The notes below the pieces were generated by a model, which saw nothing but the letters and a program-made list of their open reading frames with translations, did no database searches and was not told the origin of the DNA. From PALSA-612 sp963776735 (GTDB taxonomy: Bacteria; Actinomycetota; Thermoleophilia; Gaiellales; Gaiellaceae): 64,000 nt of DNA. The stretch is taken from NCBI GenBank assembly GCA_963776735.1, contig CAVZNV010000017.1, positions 62,001 to 126,000 of the forward strand, written 5' to 3'. The translations under genes and the position numbers were made by a program. Every line of letters starts with the position of its first letter. Within the stretch, counting starts at the first letter, position 1. This document shows positions 50,247 through 58,788 of this stretch, in pieces.

Positions 50247-52973
50247 TTCGACGGCCTGCTCCCTCTCCGCCATCGCTCGGCCGAGCTCGGCCCGCGAGTG
50301 GATGCCGAGCTTGCGGTAGACGCGGGCGAGGTTGGCCTCCACCGTCTTCGGGCTGACGAAGATGCGCTCGGCGATCCTTTTGTTCGTCAGACCCTGGGCG
50401 GCGAGCGAGGCGATCGTCTCCTCCGTCGCCGTGAGGTCGGCAGGAGCGCGCCGCACGGGAACTCGTGCCAGCTCGGCGTCGACCCGCGCGCGCCACACCG
50501 CGGAGCCTGCGCGATCGAATTCGGCCACGGCCTGCTCGAACGCGGCCCGCGCTCGCCGCCGCTCCTTGCGTCTGCGCAGGACCTGGCCCAGCGCCAGCTG
50601 CGTCCGGCCCCGCTCGACCGGCATCGACAGCTCTGCCTGGCTCTGCAGCGCCAGCTCGAACGCGGCCAGCGCACCGTCCAGGTCGCCGTGCGCCGAGAGC
50701 AGCAGTCCGCGGGAGCGGGCGGCGACGGTGGCGATCCACGGCCGCCGGATGCGCTCGGCCCGCTCCTCGAGACGCCGCACCAACTGCTCGGCACGCTCGA
50801 GCTCGCCCAGGCAGATGACTGCCTCGGCATGATCCGCGTGGAAGCGCTCGGCGGCCGGCTCCCGGACGTGGAGTTGCTCGTCAATCGCGTCTGCCCGCGA
50901 GAGCTGGCGATCGGCCTCGTCGAAGTCGGACTCCGCGAAGGCGGCGACGCCGAGAGCGTCCCGCGCCATGCGCTCGATCGTGATGTCGGGGTGCAGGTCG
51001 AGCCGGCAGAGCAAATCTTCGGCCGCGGTCCTGGCAGCCGCGGGATCGCCGCAGAGTCCGTCCACGCGGCTGGAAGCCCACTGCGCGACGTTGACCCAGG
51101 TGTCCTGCTCCGTCTGCTCGGCGAGCTCGCGCGCCTCGGCGGCAAGCTGCCGCGCCCGTTCGGCTCCGCCGGTCATCGCCTCGATCACCGCCAGGTGCGC
51201 GAGCACGGCGCAGCCGTGCGCGTCGTCGCCGCGCTCGCGAAGCGTCCGGAGGAGATCCTCGAAGCGGCCTTTCGCCGTCTCGAAGTCGTCGAAGTCGCGT
51301 GCCCAGTAGGCGGGAACCGCGCTGACCTCCCACGCCTTCGCCTCGCGCTGGAGCTGCATGCCGCGCTCGATCGCGTCGTGATCCGCACCGCGACCGGCGT
51401 ACAGCTTCCAGCGGGCGAGGTTGTGGAGCGCGAACGAGTACGCGAGCGGGTCGTCCTCGACGTCGAGAAGGGCGACCGCAGCCTCGCCGTGCTCCAGGCC
51501 GAGGTCGCAGTCCTCAGCGAAGAGGGAGATACGGGAATGGATGCGTGCCTGCAGCGATCGCGAGTCGGTCTCAACCAGCGCGTCGCGGATCAGCGTGAGA
51601 CCGCGCTCGCCCTCGCCCTGGGCCCAGAGGACGCTGCCGAGCTCGAGCAGGGCTTCGGCGCGGCGCTCGCCGCGCGGCAGCTCGTCGCGCAGCCCCTCGA
51701 GCTCCGTGCGCGCCCCGGATGCGTCGCCCGCGAAGTAGAGCGAGCTCGCGAGCTCCTGCCTGCGTCGAAGGGCCGCGTCGCGGTCGGCGGGCGGCGTCAT
51801 GCGGATCGCGAGCGCCTTCAGCTCCGCCGCCGCGGCCGCGGCACCTCTCGCCGAGACCGAGTCCGCGGCGCGATCGAGTGTCGCGGCGGTCTCCTCGTCC
51901 GGACCGTCCGCGGCCAGCGCGAGGTGCCGCGCCTGCTCCTCCGGCATATCGAGACGACCGGCGACGAGCCTGTGGGCGCCGCGACGCATCGCCGCGGGCG
52001 CGGACTCGTACACCGCCGAGGCAAGGAGCGGGTGCGTGAAGCGAATGTCGCTCCCGGCGACCTCGACGATGCCGGCACGCTCTGCCGGCCCCATGGAATC
52101 GACGTCGACGAGAGACGTCGTCGGGCGGGCGAGGACGGCAGCCGCGAGCAGCGCCTCGAGGGTCGCGTCGGGAAGACCGTCGAGCCGGCTTCGCGCCAGC
52201 GACTTCACCTCCCGCGGCACCGGCAGCGGCGCGCCGGCCGCCGCACCGGCCCGGTCGAGCTCGCGGGCGACCTCGAGCGCGTAGAACGGGTTGCCGCCGC
52301 TCGCCGCGGCGATCCTGACCAGGACGGGCCGGGCGAACGAGTGGCCGAGGCCCGCCTTGAGGACGCCGTGCAGGGACGCGAGCGCGAGCCCGCCGGCCTC
52401 GAGCTCCTCGAAGCGATCGGGTGAGACCGCACGCTCGAACGTGGCAGGCCGGTCGTCTTCGGTGCGGACGGCGACGAGCACGCCGACAGGTCGATCCTCG
52501 AGCCGGCGAACCGCGTATTCGAGCGCCGCCGCAGTCGCCCGATCGAGCCACTGCGCGTCGTCGACGGCCAGCAGCACGGGCTCGGCCGCGAGGACGCGGA
52601 GCAGCGACAGCAGACCGGCCGCGACGACGTGTCCGTCCAGGCTTCCGGCTCCGGCGTCCTCCCGGAGCAGGGCGACGTCGAGCGCTCGTCGCTGGACGTC
52701 GGGAAGCTCGTCGTAGACGCCGTCCGCAACGCCGTCCAGCAAATCCGCGAGAGCCGCGTACGAGAGGGTCGCCTCCGCGCCGCTCGGCCGAGCCGTCAGG
52801 ACCGTCCGTCCCTGCCGCGCGGCCCGGTCGACTCCCTCCCGCCACAGCGTCGTCTTCCCGATGCCGGCCGGCCCGGCGATCGCGAGCACGCGAAGGCCCA
52901 CCCGCGCTGCGTCGAGGAAGGAATCGACGCGCGCCAGCTCCGTCCCGCGCCCGACCGGCCCCACGTCCGGCAC
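50241..52973 (-). CDS. large ATP-binding LuxR-family transcriptional regulator (LAL type)
   Basis: 910 residues from GTG 52973, upstream in-frame extension rejected. Domains: AAA/STAND-type ATPase with Walker A AGPAGIGKTTLWREGVD (about 33-49) and Walker B VLLAVDDAQWLD (about 137-148); a central helical/TPR region (about 400-820) with many AGxxxxAR-type repeats; C-terminal LuxR HTH (845-905) LTATEETIASLAAQGLTNKR, IAERIFVSPKTVEANLARVY. LAL regulators bind ATP and an effector, then activate promoters of nearby operons. A 12-nt box common to both flanking promoters is a good target candidate and one copy lies 30 nt before its own start. Confidence 0.9.
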   Translation of the reverse strand: MPDVGPVGRGTELARVDSFLDAARVGLRVLAIAGPAGIGKTTLWREGVDRAARQGRTVLTARPSGAEATLSYAALADLLDGVADGVYDELPDVQRRALDVALLREDAGAGSLDGHVVAAGLLSLLRVLAAEPVLLAVDDAQWLDRATAAALEYAVRRLEDRPVGVLVAVRTEDDRPATFERAVSPDRFEELEAGGLALASLHGVLKAGLGHSFARPVLVRIAAASGGNPFYALEVARELDRAGAAAGAPLPVPREVKSLARSRLDGLPDATLEALLAAAVLARPTTSLVDVDSMGPAERAGIVEVAGSDIRFTHPLLASAVYESAPAAMRRGAHRLVAGRLDMPEEQARHLALAADGPDEETAATLDRAADSVSARGAAAAAAELKALAIRMTPPADRDAALRRRQELASSLYFAGDASGARTELEGLRDELPRGERRAEALLELGSVLWAQGEGERGLTLIRDALVETDSRSLQARIHSRISLFAEDCDLGLEHGEAAVALLDVEDDPLAYSFALHNLARWKLYAGRGADHDAIERGMQLQREAKAWEVSAVPAYWARDFDDFETAKGRFEDLLRTLRERGDDAHGCAVLAHLAVIEAMTGGAERARQLAAEARELAEQTEQDTWVNVAQWASSRVDGLCGDPAAARTAAEDLLCRLDLHPDITIERMARDALGVAAFAESDFDEADRQLSRADAIDEQLHVREPAAERFHADHAEAVICLGELERAEQLVRRLEERAERIRRPWIATVAARSRGLLLSAHGDLDGALAAFELALQSQAELSMPVERGRTQLALGQVLRRRKERRRARAAFEQAVAEFDRAGSAVWRARVDAELARVPVRRAPADLTATEETIASLAAQGLTNKRIAERIFVSPKTVEANLARVYRKLGIHSRAELGRAMAEREQAVET

Positions 52974-53002
52974 GTCGACAGCGTGCCACAGGCCGCGTCG
53001 AT

Positions 53003-53048
53003 ACGTAGGGAATCCCCCCTTTCGAGCGCTTGCGGGCGGAACTAGCGT
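53003..53048 (+). promoter_or_regulatory. LuxR-type promoter box of the 53056 gene
   Basis: ACGTAGGGAATC (53003-53014), 27 nt, CTAGC (53042-53046) with -10 TAGCGT (53043-53048), identical in box and spacing to 50201-50246. The -10 ends 7 nt before ATG 53056, so the mRNA should be leaderless. The box also lies 30 nt upstream of the divergent LuxR gene start and could mediate autoregulation. Confidence 0.6.
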
Positions 53049-53055
53049 CGAAGCG

Positions 53056-53349
53056 ATGACCGACGGGCGCCCGAACGAGTACCTCGCCGAGTGCTTCTGG
53101 CCGGGCGTCACCGACCGCGACCTTAGGCCGCTCGACGAGCGCGCGACGGCAGCCGCCGTCCGGCTCACGGGATCGGGGCGCCCGGTGCGCTACGTCGGGT
53201 CGTTGCTCGTCCGCGACGACGAGGTCGTGCTGTGCCTGTTCGAGGGCGCCGAGGCAGACGTCCGCGCGGCGGCGGAGCTCGCAGGAATCCCCTTCGAGCG
53301 CGTCCTCGAGATGGTTCGTTCCCCCTGGCCCGCAAGCGACGGGTCGTGA
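53056..53349 (+). CDS. small DUF4242-like protein
   Basis: 97 residues: NEYLAECFWPGVTDRDLRPL, DERATAAAVRLTGSGRPVRY, VGSLLVRDDEVVLCLFEGAE, ADVRAAAELAGIPFERVLEM. The pattern beta-alpha-beta-beta-alpha and the EYL-E-x-x-x-PG-V-T start resemble the DUF4242/SCO4226 group of small ferredoxin-like proteins; this is from memory and moderate. No signal peptide. It is expressed from a leaderless promoter with a LuxR box, directly upstream of two exported-protein genes, so it may be a regulatory or stress component of that set. Confidence 0.6.
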   Translation: MTDGRPNEYLAECFWPGVTDRDLRPLDERATAAAVRLTGSGRPVRYVGSLLVRDDEVVLCLFEGAEADVRAAAELAGIPFERVLEMVRSPWPASDGS

Positions 53350-53366
53350 GCAAGGAGGTTTGTTCG

Positions 53367-54635
53367 ATGCATCGCCCTTCCCTCAGACTCCTGGCAGTCT
53401 TCCTCGCCCTCGTCTCGACGGCCGGCGGAGTTGCTGCTGCAGGCGCAGCGTCTTCGTCAGGCTGGACACGGATCAGCGGTCCGGCCGCTCCGGGCGCACA
53501 GCTCGGGCTCGCCCGCACGGCGGACGGCGTCCTCCACGTGATCTGGAACCGCGGCGCCACCGGCACGTCGATCTTCGAGACACGACTCTCGGCGGCGGGC
53601 AAGAGCACAGGCACGTCGACGGTCGCGACCGGCTGGAACGGCAACGTCGGGCTCGCCCTCGTCACCATGCCCGACCGGACGCTGCGCCTGTTCGCCGCGG
53701 GCACGGACGGAATCCACACGTTCACGGCGCCGGCAGCCGGCAAGCACTGGGCTGCCGACTCCACTGCACCGTGGGGCGGCGCGGTCGCCGAGGCGTCGGC
53801 CGTGATCGGGGCGACCCTGACGAAGGACGGGCAGCCGGTGACGGCCTGGCGCGGGACCGCCGCCGAAGGCGTGCCGCCCGCCTCGATCCCGCAGAACGGC
53901 TACGAGGGCGGGATGGGCGAGTCGTTTCTCGCCACCGACGCCGCCACGGGCGCAGTCGTGCTCTCCGGCGAGACGAACGCCGGCCAGGGCGGCGCCTACA
54001 TCCAGCAGGTCCTTCCCAGCCCGGGACCCAAGGTGCTCGCGACACCGCTGGCCAAGGACTGGAGCGTCAGCTCGAGCGGTCGCATCGGCGCCGCGGGCGT
54101 CTATCTCGCGAACGCCGACGGCAAGAACGTGCGCCTCTCCAGGTACCGGGGCAGCTCGAAGGCGCTCGCGACCGGCCCGTACTTCAGCGCGTCACTGTGC
54201 GCCGGACCGCAGGGGCGGCTCTGGGTGGCCTGGGGCGACGCGAGCGACGGCCTCTTCGTCACCCGCTCGAACCGCGCCGCCGGAGCCTTCGAGCCGGTGC
54301 AGAAGCTCCGCGCTCCCTCGAGCAACGGTCTGACGTACCTTCAGTGCGAAGGCTCGACCGGGCCGGTCGACCTCTTCGCGGACGACGGCACCGGCTTCTG
54401 GCACACCCACCTGCTCGCGCAGCTCTCCGTGCGTGCGGCGGCCTCGCACGGGAAGGTCACCGTCTCGGTCCGGGACGCCGGCGACGCGGTCGCGGGAGCG
54501 TCGGTCTCGATCGGCGGTCGCCACCTCAAGACGGGCGCGTCCGGGACGGTGACGCTCACGGTGCGGCCGGGCTCGTACTCCGCGAGCGTCTCGGCGCCGG
54601 GCTACGCCACTTCGTCCGCGGCCTTCCATGTCTAG
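53367..54635 (+). CDS. large secreted protein with propeller-like body and C-terminal PEGA-like domain
   Basis: 422 residues from ATG 53367 behind AAGGAGG. Signal peptide LRLLAVFLALVSTAGGVAAA. Residues ~35-330 contain blade-like repeats (LGLARTADGVLHVIWNRG, LALVTMPDRTLRLFAAG, LCAGPQGRLWVAWGDASDG). The last ~75 residues (VRAAASHGKVTVSVRDAGDA, VAGASVSIGGRHLKTGASGT, YSASVSAPGYATSSAAF) are a carboxypeptidase-regulatory/PEGA-like Ig fold. It is read with the 53056 gene and overlaps the collagen-like gene by 8 nt. A cell-surface binding role is likely; no catalytic residues seen. Confidence 0.7.
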   Translation: MHRPSLRLLAVFLALVSTAGGVAAAGAASSSGWTRISGPAAPGAQLGLARTADGVLHVIWNRGATGTSIFETRLSAAGKSTGTSTVATGWNGNVGLALVTMPDRTLRLFAAGTDGIHTFTAPAAGKHWAADSTAPWGGAVAEASAVIGATLTKDGQPVTAWRGTAAEGVPPASIPQNGYEGGMGESFLATDAATGAVVLSGETNAGQGGAYIQQVLPSPGPKVLATPLAKDWSVSSSGRIGAAGVYLANADGKNVRLSRYRGSSKALATGPYFSASLCAGPQGRLWVAWGDASDGLFVTRSNRAAGAFEPVQKLRAPSSNGLTYLQCEGSTGPVDLFADDGTGFWHTHLLAQLSVRAAASHGKVTVSVRDAGDAVAGASVSIGGRHLKTGASGTVTLTVRPGSYSASVSAPGYATSSAAFHV

Positions 54636-55329
54636 GCAGCGCACGAGGGCGCTCGTCGCCGCCGCGGCAGTCATGGCGGCGCTGACGGCGACGGGGATCG
54701 CGTACGCCACCATCCCCGACTCGGCCGGCGTGATCCACGGCTGCTACTCGAAGACGTCGAGCACGTCGCTGCCGCCGGGAAGCCTGCGCGTCGTCGACAC
54801 CGGCCTCGGCCAGAGCTGCGGCCAGAACGAGGTGGGGCTGAGCTGGAACCAGCAGGGCGTCAAGGGCGCGACCGGCGCGCAGGGGCCGCAGGGCCCGGCC
54901 GGTCCGCAGGGTCCCGCCGGCTCCCAGGGTCAGCAGGGGCCTGCGGGACCGACCGGCCCGTCCGGAACGAGTCACGGCTACGGCCACGCCACCGGCGGCA
55001 TCGCGCTCGACAGCGCCGGCTACAACCAGGTCGACTCGATCTCCAGCCTCGCGACCGGGCGGTACATGGTCTGGGCGGCCGGGAAGATCGGCGACAACGG
55101 CGGCGACTCCCATGCGTCCTGCGAGCTCGTCACCGGCGGAAGCCCGTTTGCGGAGACCGGCACGTTCCCGACGCACGGCGCGAGCTACGACGCACCGTTC
55201 TCGCTCGCAGGGGACATCGTCGTCACGCAGGGGTCGATCGAGGTCGACTGCCATTCCGACGACTACCAGTCGAAGAACTCGTTCGCGTCCGTCGATCTCG
55301 AGGCAATCAGGGTCGACGCCTTCAACTGA
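54628..55329 (+). CDS. exported collagen-like repeat protein, paralogue 2
   Basis: 233 residues, ATG within the end of the preceding gene. Signal RALVAAAAVMAALTATGIA, then PDSAGVIHGCYSKTS, LRVVDTGLGQSC and NEVGLSWNQQ, the same block as in the protein at 49448-50164, followed by 13 Gly-X-Y triplets (GAQ, GPQ, GPA mix; about 75-113). The C-terminal globular part (YNQVDSISSLATGRYMVWAA, ASCELVTGGSPFAE, IEVDCHSDDYQSKN) differs from paralogue 1. Such proteins trimerise into stalks. The duplicates on either side of one LuxR regulator suggest a shared surface-structure programme. Confidence 0.83.
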   Translation: MSRQRTRALVAAAAVMAALTATGIAYATIPDSAGVIHGCYSKTSSTSLPPGSLRVVDTGLGQSCGQNEVGLSWNQQGVKGATGAQGPQGPAGPQGPAGSQGQQGPAGPTGPSGTSHGYGHATGGIALDSAGYNQVDSISSLATGRYMVWAAGKIGDNGGDSHASCELVTGGSPFAETGTFPTHGASYDAPFSLAGDIVVTQGSIEVDCHSDDYQSKNSFASVDLEAIRVDAFN

Positions 55330-55336
55330 GAGCCGG

Positions 55337-55867
55337 CTATCCGAGAGCGTCGCGGAAGGCCGCGGCGCTCTCGGCGCCGAAGACGGCGAAGACGACCCGC
55401 TCCAGCGACTGCGGCTCGTAAGCTCGAGCGACGCCGACCATCAGCCCGGCGCACTCGTCGAGCGGGAATCCGCCGACGCCGGTGCCGAACGCCGGCAGCG
55501 CCAGCGACGTGCAGGCGAGCTCGTCGGCGAGCGCGAGACAGCTCTGTGTCGTCCGCCGGATCAGGTCGGCGCTCGTCCGCAGGTCCTGGCCCATGACGGC
55601 GCCGTGGATCACGTGGCGCGCCTTCAGTGCCCCGGCGCCGGTCGCAACGGCGGTGCCGACCGGAACCGGGCCCTTCGCCATCGCTTCACGCTCGATCTCC
55701 TCGCCGCCGGCCCGCTTGATCGCGCCGGCGACGCCTGCTCCCATCCAGAGGTGGTCGTTGGCCGCGTTCGCGATCGCATCGACCCCGAGCGCCGTGATGT
55801 CGCCTTCGACGACCGATAGCTCCAGCATCCGCACCATGATCGCAATGTCGTGGTGGTCACAGGACAT
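55337..55867 (-). CDS. macro-domain protein (ADP-ribose-binding)
   Basis: 176 residues from ATG 55867, but ATG 55837 or 55828 would remove a 10- to 13-residue non-homologous start and is at least as likely. Macro-domain motifs: LSVVEGDITALGVDAIANAA (ADP-ribose contact), NDHLWMGAGVAGAIKRAGG, GTAVATGAGALKARHVIHG and LALPAFGTGVGGFPLDEC. The Asn-Ala-Ala and GVGGFP loops suit MacroD-like O-acetyl-ADP-ribose or ADP-ribosyl hydrolysis. It ends 7 nt from the convergent collagen-like gene. Upstream lies repeat copy 3. Confidence 0.87.
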   Translation of the reverse strand: MSCDHHDIAIMVRMLELSVVEGDITALGVDAIANAANDHLWMGAGVAGAIKRAGGEEIEREAMAKGPVPVGTAVATGAGALKARHVIHGAVMGQDLRTSADLIRRTTQSCLALADELACTSLALPAFGTGVGGFPLDECAGLMVGVARAYEPQSLERVVFAVFGAESAAAFRDALG

Positions 55868-55895
55868 ACGTGATTCGCGCGAAGCGAGTGACGCC

Positions 55896-55986
55896 GCCGA
55901 TGCCGGCTTGGCCGGCGTCGGCCGCTACGGCTGTTGAGGCGCTGCCAAGGAGGGGGCGCACGGGGGAACCATGGGTTCACCCGTGC
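55896..55986 (-). repeat. two-hairpin dispersed element, copy 3
   Basis: Read on the minus strand: hairpin 1 is GCACGGGTGAACC (55986-55974), CAT, GGTTCCCCCGTGC (55970-55958), 12 of 13 pairs. Then GCGCCCCCTCCTTGGCAGCG, and hairpin 2 pairs GCCGACGCCGGC with GCCGGCATCGGC around CAA (55922-55896). It starts 2 nt after the stop of the GGDEF gene (55989) and ends before the macro gene, a natural place for termination. Confidence 0.7.
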
Positions 55987-55988
55987 TA

Positions 55989-58604
55989 TCAGCGCGCGAT
56001 CAGCAGCGCGGCCTGGTGAGCCATGCCGGCGAGGAGCCTGAGGTCGAGGTCCTCGAAGTCGTGCTCCGCCGAGTCGGACGCGGCGATCAGGAAGCCGAGC
56101 CGCTCTCCCGAGAGTGCGAGCGGTGCGATCGCGAGCGGCGACGGCGTGCGCGTGACGTCGATGCCGGCCTGGGCCAGCACGTCCATCACCTGCTTGTGCC
56201 CGAGCACGAACGCCTCGTCGCCCCCGGCTGCGAGCTCGCGCATGAGCCGGGACGGGAAGCGCAGGCCGCCCGCAGAACCGTCGGTGCCGAATGACGCGCC
56301 GATGCTGACGTCGCCGCCCGAGGAGTCCTCCAGCAGCACGTACGCGCGCGGCGTGCGCAGCATCCGCGCGACGAGCTCGCACGCGCGCGAGAGAGCGTCG
56401 GCCTCGCTCTCGGCCGGCGCGAGCTCGCGGCCGAAGTCGAGCAGTGCGTTGGCGACGTGGGCGCTCTCTCGCTGCTCGCGGTAGAGCAGCGCCTTCTGGA
56501 GCGCCATCGACGCGCGATAGGCGAGCCCGTCGAGGAGCCGCAGGCGGTCGTCGGTGAAGTGGTCGAGGCCGATGATCTGCGGCGCACGCACGGTGATCCA
56601 TCCCTGCACGCCGTGACCCGTCGGCAGCGGCGCAGTCGCGACCGGCCGGAGTCCGTCGATGTCGATGTGCTCGAAGAACCAGCCGTGGAGCTGCTCGGCC
56701 GTCATCAGGAACGGCGTCTTGCGGCTCTGGATGAACTGCTCCGCCGCCTCCTCGGTGATGTGCGTCTCGGCGATGACCGCGCCCGTGGGATCCTCGACGT
56801 ACCCGTGCGACGCGGCGCAGGAGTAGCCGCCGGTGACCGGATCTTCGAGCCAGAGCGAGCACTGCTCGACCTCGAGCAGCCGTGCGACCGTCTCGACGAC
56901 CGTCGCGCCCATCCGCTCGACCGACCCGGCGGCGGACACCTCGTCGGCGAACTGCAGCCACGCCTTCGCGTGCTCGGCCTCGCGGCGCAGGCTCTCGTAG
57001 AGGCGCGCGTTCTCGAGCGCGACAGCGGCGTAGCCGGCGAGCACCTCGAGCAGGCGCACGTCGTTCTCGTCGAACCGGTCGACACCGAGCTGGGAGAGGA
57101 ACACGACGCCGTTGACGCGCGCGTCGTAACGCAGCGGCACGGCGACAATCGACTCGTCGACCGGATCGGTACCCGGAACCATCTCTCCGAAGTCGCAGTC
57201 CTGGGAATTGGAGAGCAGCACCGAGCGGCCCCGTTCGGCGACGCGGCCGGTGATCCCGAACCCGAACGGGACGCGCAGCTCCGACAGCGTCTCCTGCTCC
57301 GACTCGACGTCGCCGCGGACCGCGATCGGGACGAGAACGTCGCCCTCGGCCAGGTAGACGCGGCAACTGTGGTAGTCGACGAGCATCCGCAACTCGGCGA
57401 CGATCGCCTCGCCGATCTCGCGCACGGTGTTGAAGCCGTTCAGCCGCGCGGCGACCGATTGCAGCATCTTCAGGTGCGCGATCGAGCGCGCGTCGCGGGT
57501 CGGGTCGACGGCGGTCTCGGGACGCTCGGCGACGCCGTCGCTGAAGACGACGATCCGGTTCTTGCCGCGGGCCTTGCCGGTCATCATCGCCGCCTCGGCG
57601 CAGGCGACGAGCTCGCGCGGGTTGGTCGCGTGCTCGGGGCCTTCGGCGACGCCGATCGAGAACGTGATCTCGCCGGCGGCGTCGATCGGCTGCTCGCGGA
57701 TTCTGTCCATGAGGCGCCGGGCGAGACCGAGCGCGTCGCCGGCGCCGCAGGACGGCATGATCACGGCGAACTCCTCGCCGCCGATCCGGCAAGCGACGTC
57801 GCTCGCGCGTACGAGCGACGTGAGCGCGTTCGCGATCGCCCCGAGGATCTGGTCGCCGACCGCATGCCCGCAGATGTCGTTCACGCGCTTGAAGTCGTCG
57901 ATGTCGAACATGAGCAGGCCGACCGAGTCGTGCGACCGCGCGGCCCGGGTCAGCTCGGCCCGCAGGCGCTCGTGGAAGAACCGGTGGTTGTAGAGCCCGG
58001 TCAGCGAGTCGGTCTGCGCCTGGTGCTCGAGCGAGGCACGCACCTGCACGTTGTCGAGCGCGAGCGCGGCGGCGTCGCCGAACCATTTGGCCAGCTCGAA
58101 CTCCTCGGTCGCGAACGACGCGTCCTCGCCGATTCGATAGACGTTGAGCGCGCCCTTCAGCGAGCCGCGCGCGATCAGCGGTATCGAGATCAGCGCCTCC
58201 GGGTCGACAGGCGTGCCGGGGACCTGCACGACGCGCGGGTCGAGGTGCGCCTGGTTCGTCAGGACGGGTCGCCGGTTGGCGACCGCCCACCCCGTGATGC
58301 CCTCGCCGAAGACGGGCCGTGTCCGCATGACCTCCTCGGCCCACTCGGTCCGCGCCAGGCGCGGGACGAGCCGGCGCGCCGGGACGTCGGCCTCGTAGAG
58401 GTGAAGCGCGTCGTAGGGGACGAGCTCGGCGAGCGTGTCGGCGACGCGCCCGAGCAGGTCGTCGAGGTTCTGCTCGGAGAGGACGTCGTGGAAGATCTCC
58501 GCCAGGCGGCGGTACGACTCGACGAGCGGCGGAACGGGACCAGTGCGGAGCCCCTCGTCGGGGACGGGAAAGATGGCAGGGGAAACTGCCCTACGCGCGC
58601 TCAC
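55989..58604 (-). CDS. multi-GAF diguanylate cyclase
   Basis: 871 residues: GAF 1 (about 30-195, PVFGEGITGWAVANRRPVLT), GGDEF (about 196-355: DSLTGLYNHRFFHERLRAEL, MFDIDDFKRVNDICGHAVGD, active site RIGGEEFAVI near 274), GAF 2 (about 375-535), GAF 3 (about 540-690) and GAF 4 (about 700-865, ELAPAESEADALSRACELVA). The GGEEF and metal Asp in FDIDDFK are intact, so c-di-GMP synthesis is expected. No membrane segment: a cytosolic sensor with four ligand pockets. An inhibitory RxxD at the I-site is not obvious. GTG 58604 lies at the edge of a palindrome. Confidence 0.9.
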   Translation of the reverse strand: MSARRAVSPAIFPVPDEGLRTGPVPPLVESYRRLAEIFHDVLSEQNLDDLLGRVADTLAELVPYDALHLYEADVPARRLVPRLARTEWAEEVMRTRPVFGEGITGWAVANRRPVLTNQAHLDPRVVQVPGTPVDPEALISIPLIARGSLKGALNVYRIGEDASFATEEFELAKWFGDAAALALDNVQVRASLEHQAQTDSLTGLYNHRFFHERLRAELTRAARSHDSVGLLMFDIDDFKRVNDICGHAVGDQILGAIANALTSLVRASDVACRIGGEEFAVIMPSCGAGDALGLARRLMDRIREQPIDAAGEITFSIGVAEGPEHATNPRELVACAEAAMMTGKARGKNRIVVFSDGVAERPETAVDPTRDARSIAHLKMLQSVAARLNGFNTVREIGEAIVAELRMLVDYHSCRVYLAEGDVLVPIAVRGDVESEQETLSELRVPFGFGITGRVAERGRSVLLSNSQDCDFGEMVPGTDPVDESIVAVPLRYDARVNGVVFLSQLGVDRFDENDVRLLEVLAGYAAVALENARLYESLRREAEHAKAWLQFADEVSAAGSVERMGATVVETVARLLEVEQCSLWLEDPVTGGYSCAASHGYVEDPTGAVIAETHITEEAAEQFIQSRKTPFLMTAEQLHGWFFEHIDIDGLRPVATAPLPTGHGVQGWITVRAPQIIGLDHFTDDRLRLLDGLAYRASMALQKALLYREQRESAHVANALLDFGRELAPAESEADALSRACELVARMLRTPRAYVLLEDSSGGDVSIGASFGTDGSAGGLRFPSRLMRELAAGGDEAFVLGHKQVMDVLAQAGIDVTRTPSPLAIAPLALSGERLGFLIAASDSAEHDFEDLDLRLLAGMAHQAALLIAR

Positions 58605-58622
58605 ATGCCGGATATCGGCATG
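58604..58622 (-). promoter_or_regulatory. palindrome at the start of the GGDEF gene
   Basis: CATGCCG (58604-58610), GATAT, CGGCATG (58616-58622) is a perfect inverted repeat directly before, and sharing a base with, the GTG of the GGDEF gene. It may be an operator. No clear -10 or Shine-Dalgarno was found in front of this GTG. Confidence 0.4.
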
Positions 58623-58699
58623 TCCGAAAGGGCCGAGAAGTCAAGAAAGCACCCGAACGGGTGACTCGAAAGGGTGAGTAGAGGCGATTCGCCGCCGCA

Positions 58700-58788
58700 G
58701 GCCGATTCACTCGGCCGGAGGCTCAGGGCGAACAGCGATGCGCTGCGAAGAAGAAGGGGGCAACGGGGGAAACATGGTTTCCCCCGTT
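58700..58788 (-). repeat. two-hairpin dispersed element, copy 4
   Basis: On the minus strand hairpin 1 is AACGGGGGAAAC (58788-58777), CAT, GTTTCCCCCGTT (58773-58762), a perfect 12-bp stem; its base overlaps the TAA stop of the bicupin gene (58787-58789). GCCCCCTTCTTCTTCGCAGC follows, then hairpin 2: GGCCGA (58716-58711), GTGAA, TCGGCC (58705-58700). It fills the gap to the GGDEF gene and probably ends the bicupin transcript. Confidence 0.7.

Noticed and set aside
52974..53168. Extension of the LuxR regulator upstream to 53168
   Set aside because: It would run over the promoter boxes and the divergent 53056 gene; GTG 52973 is the first sensible start before the ATPase domain.
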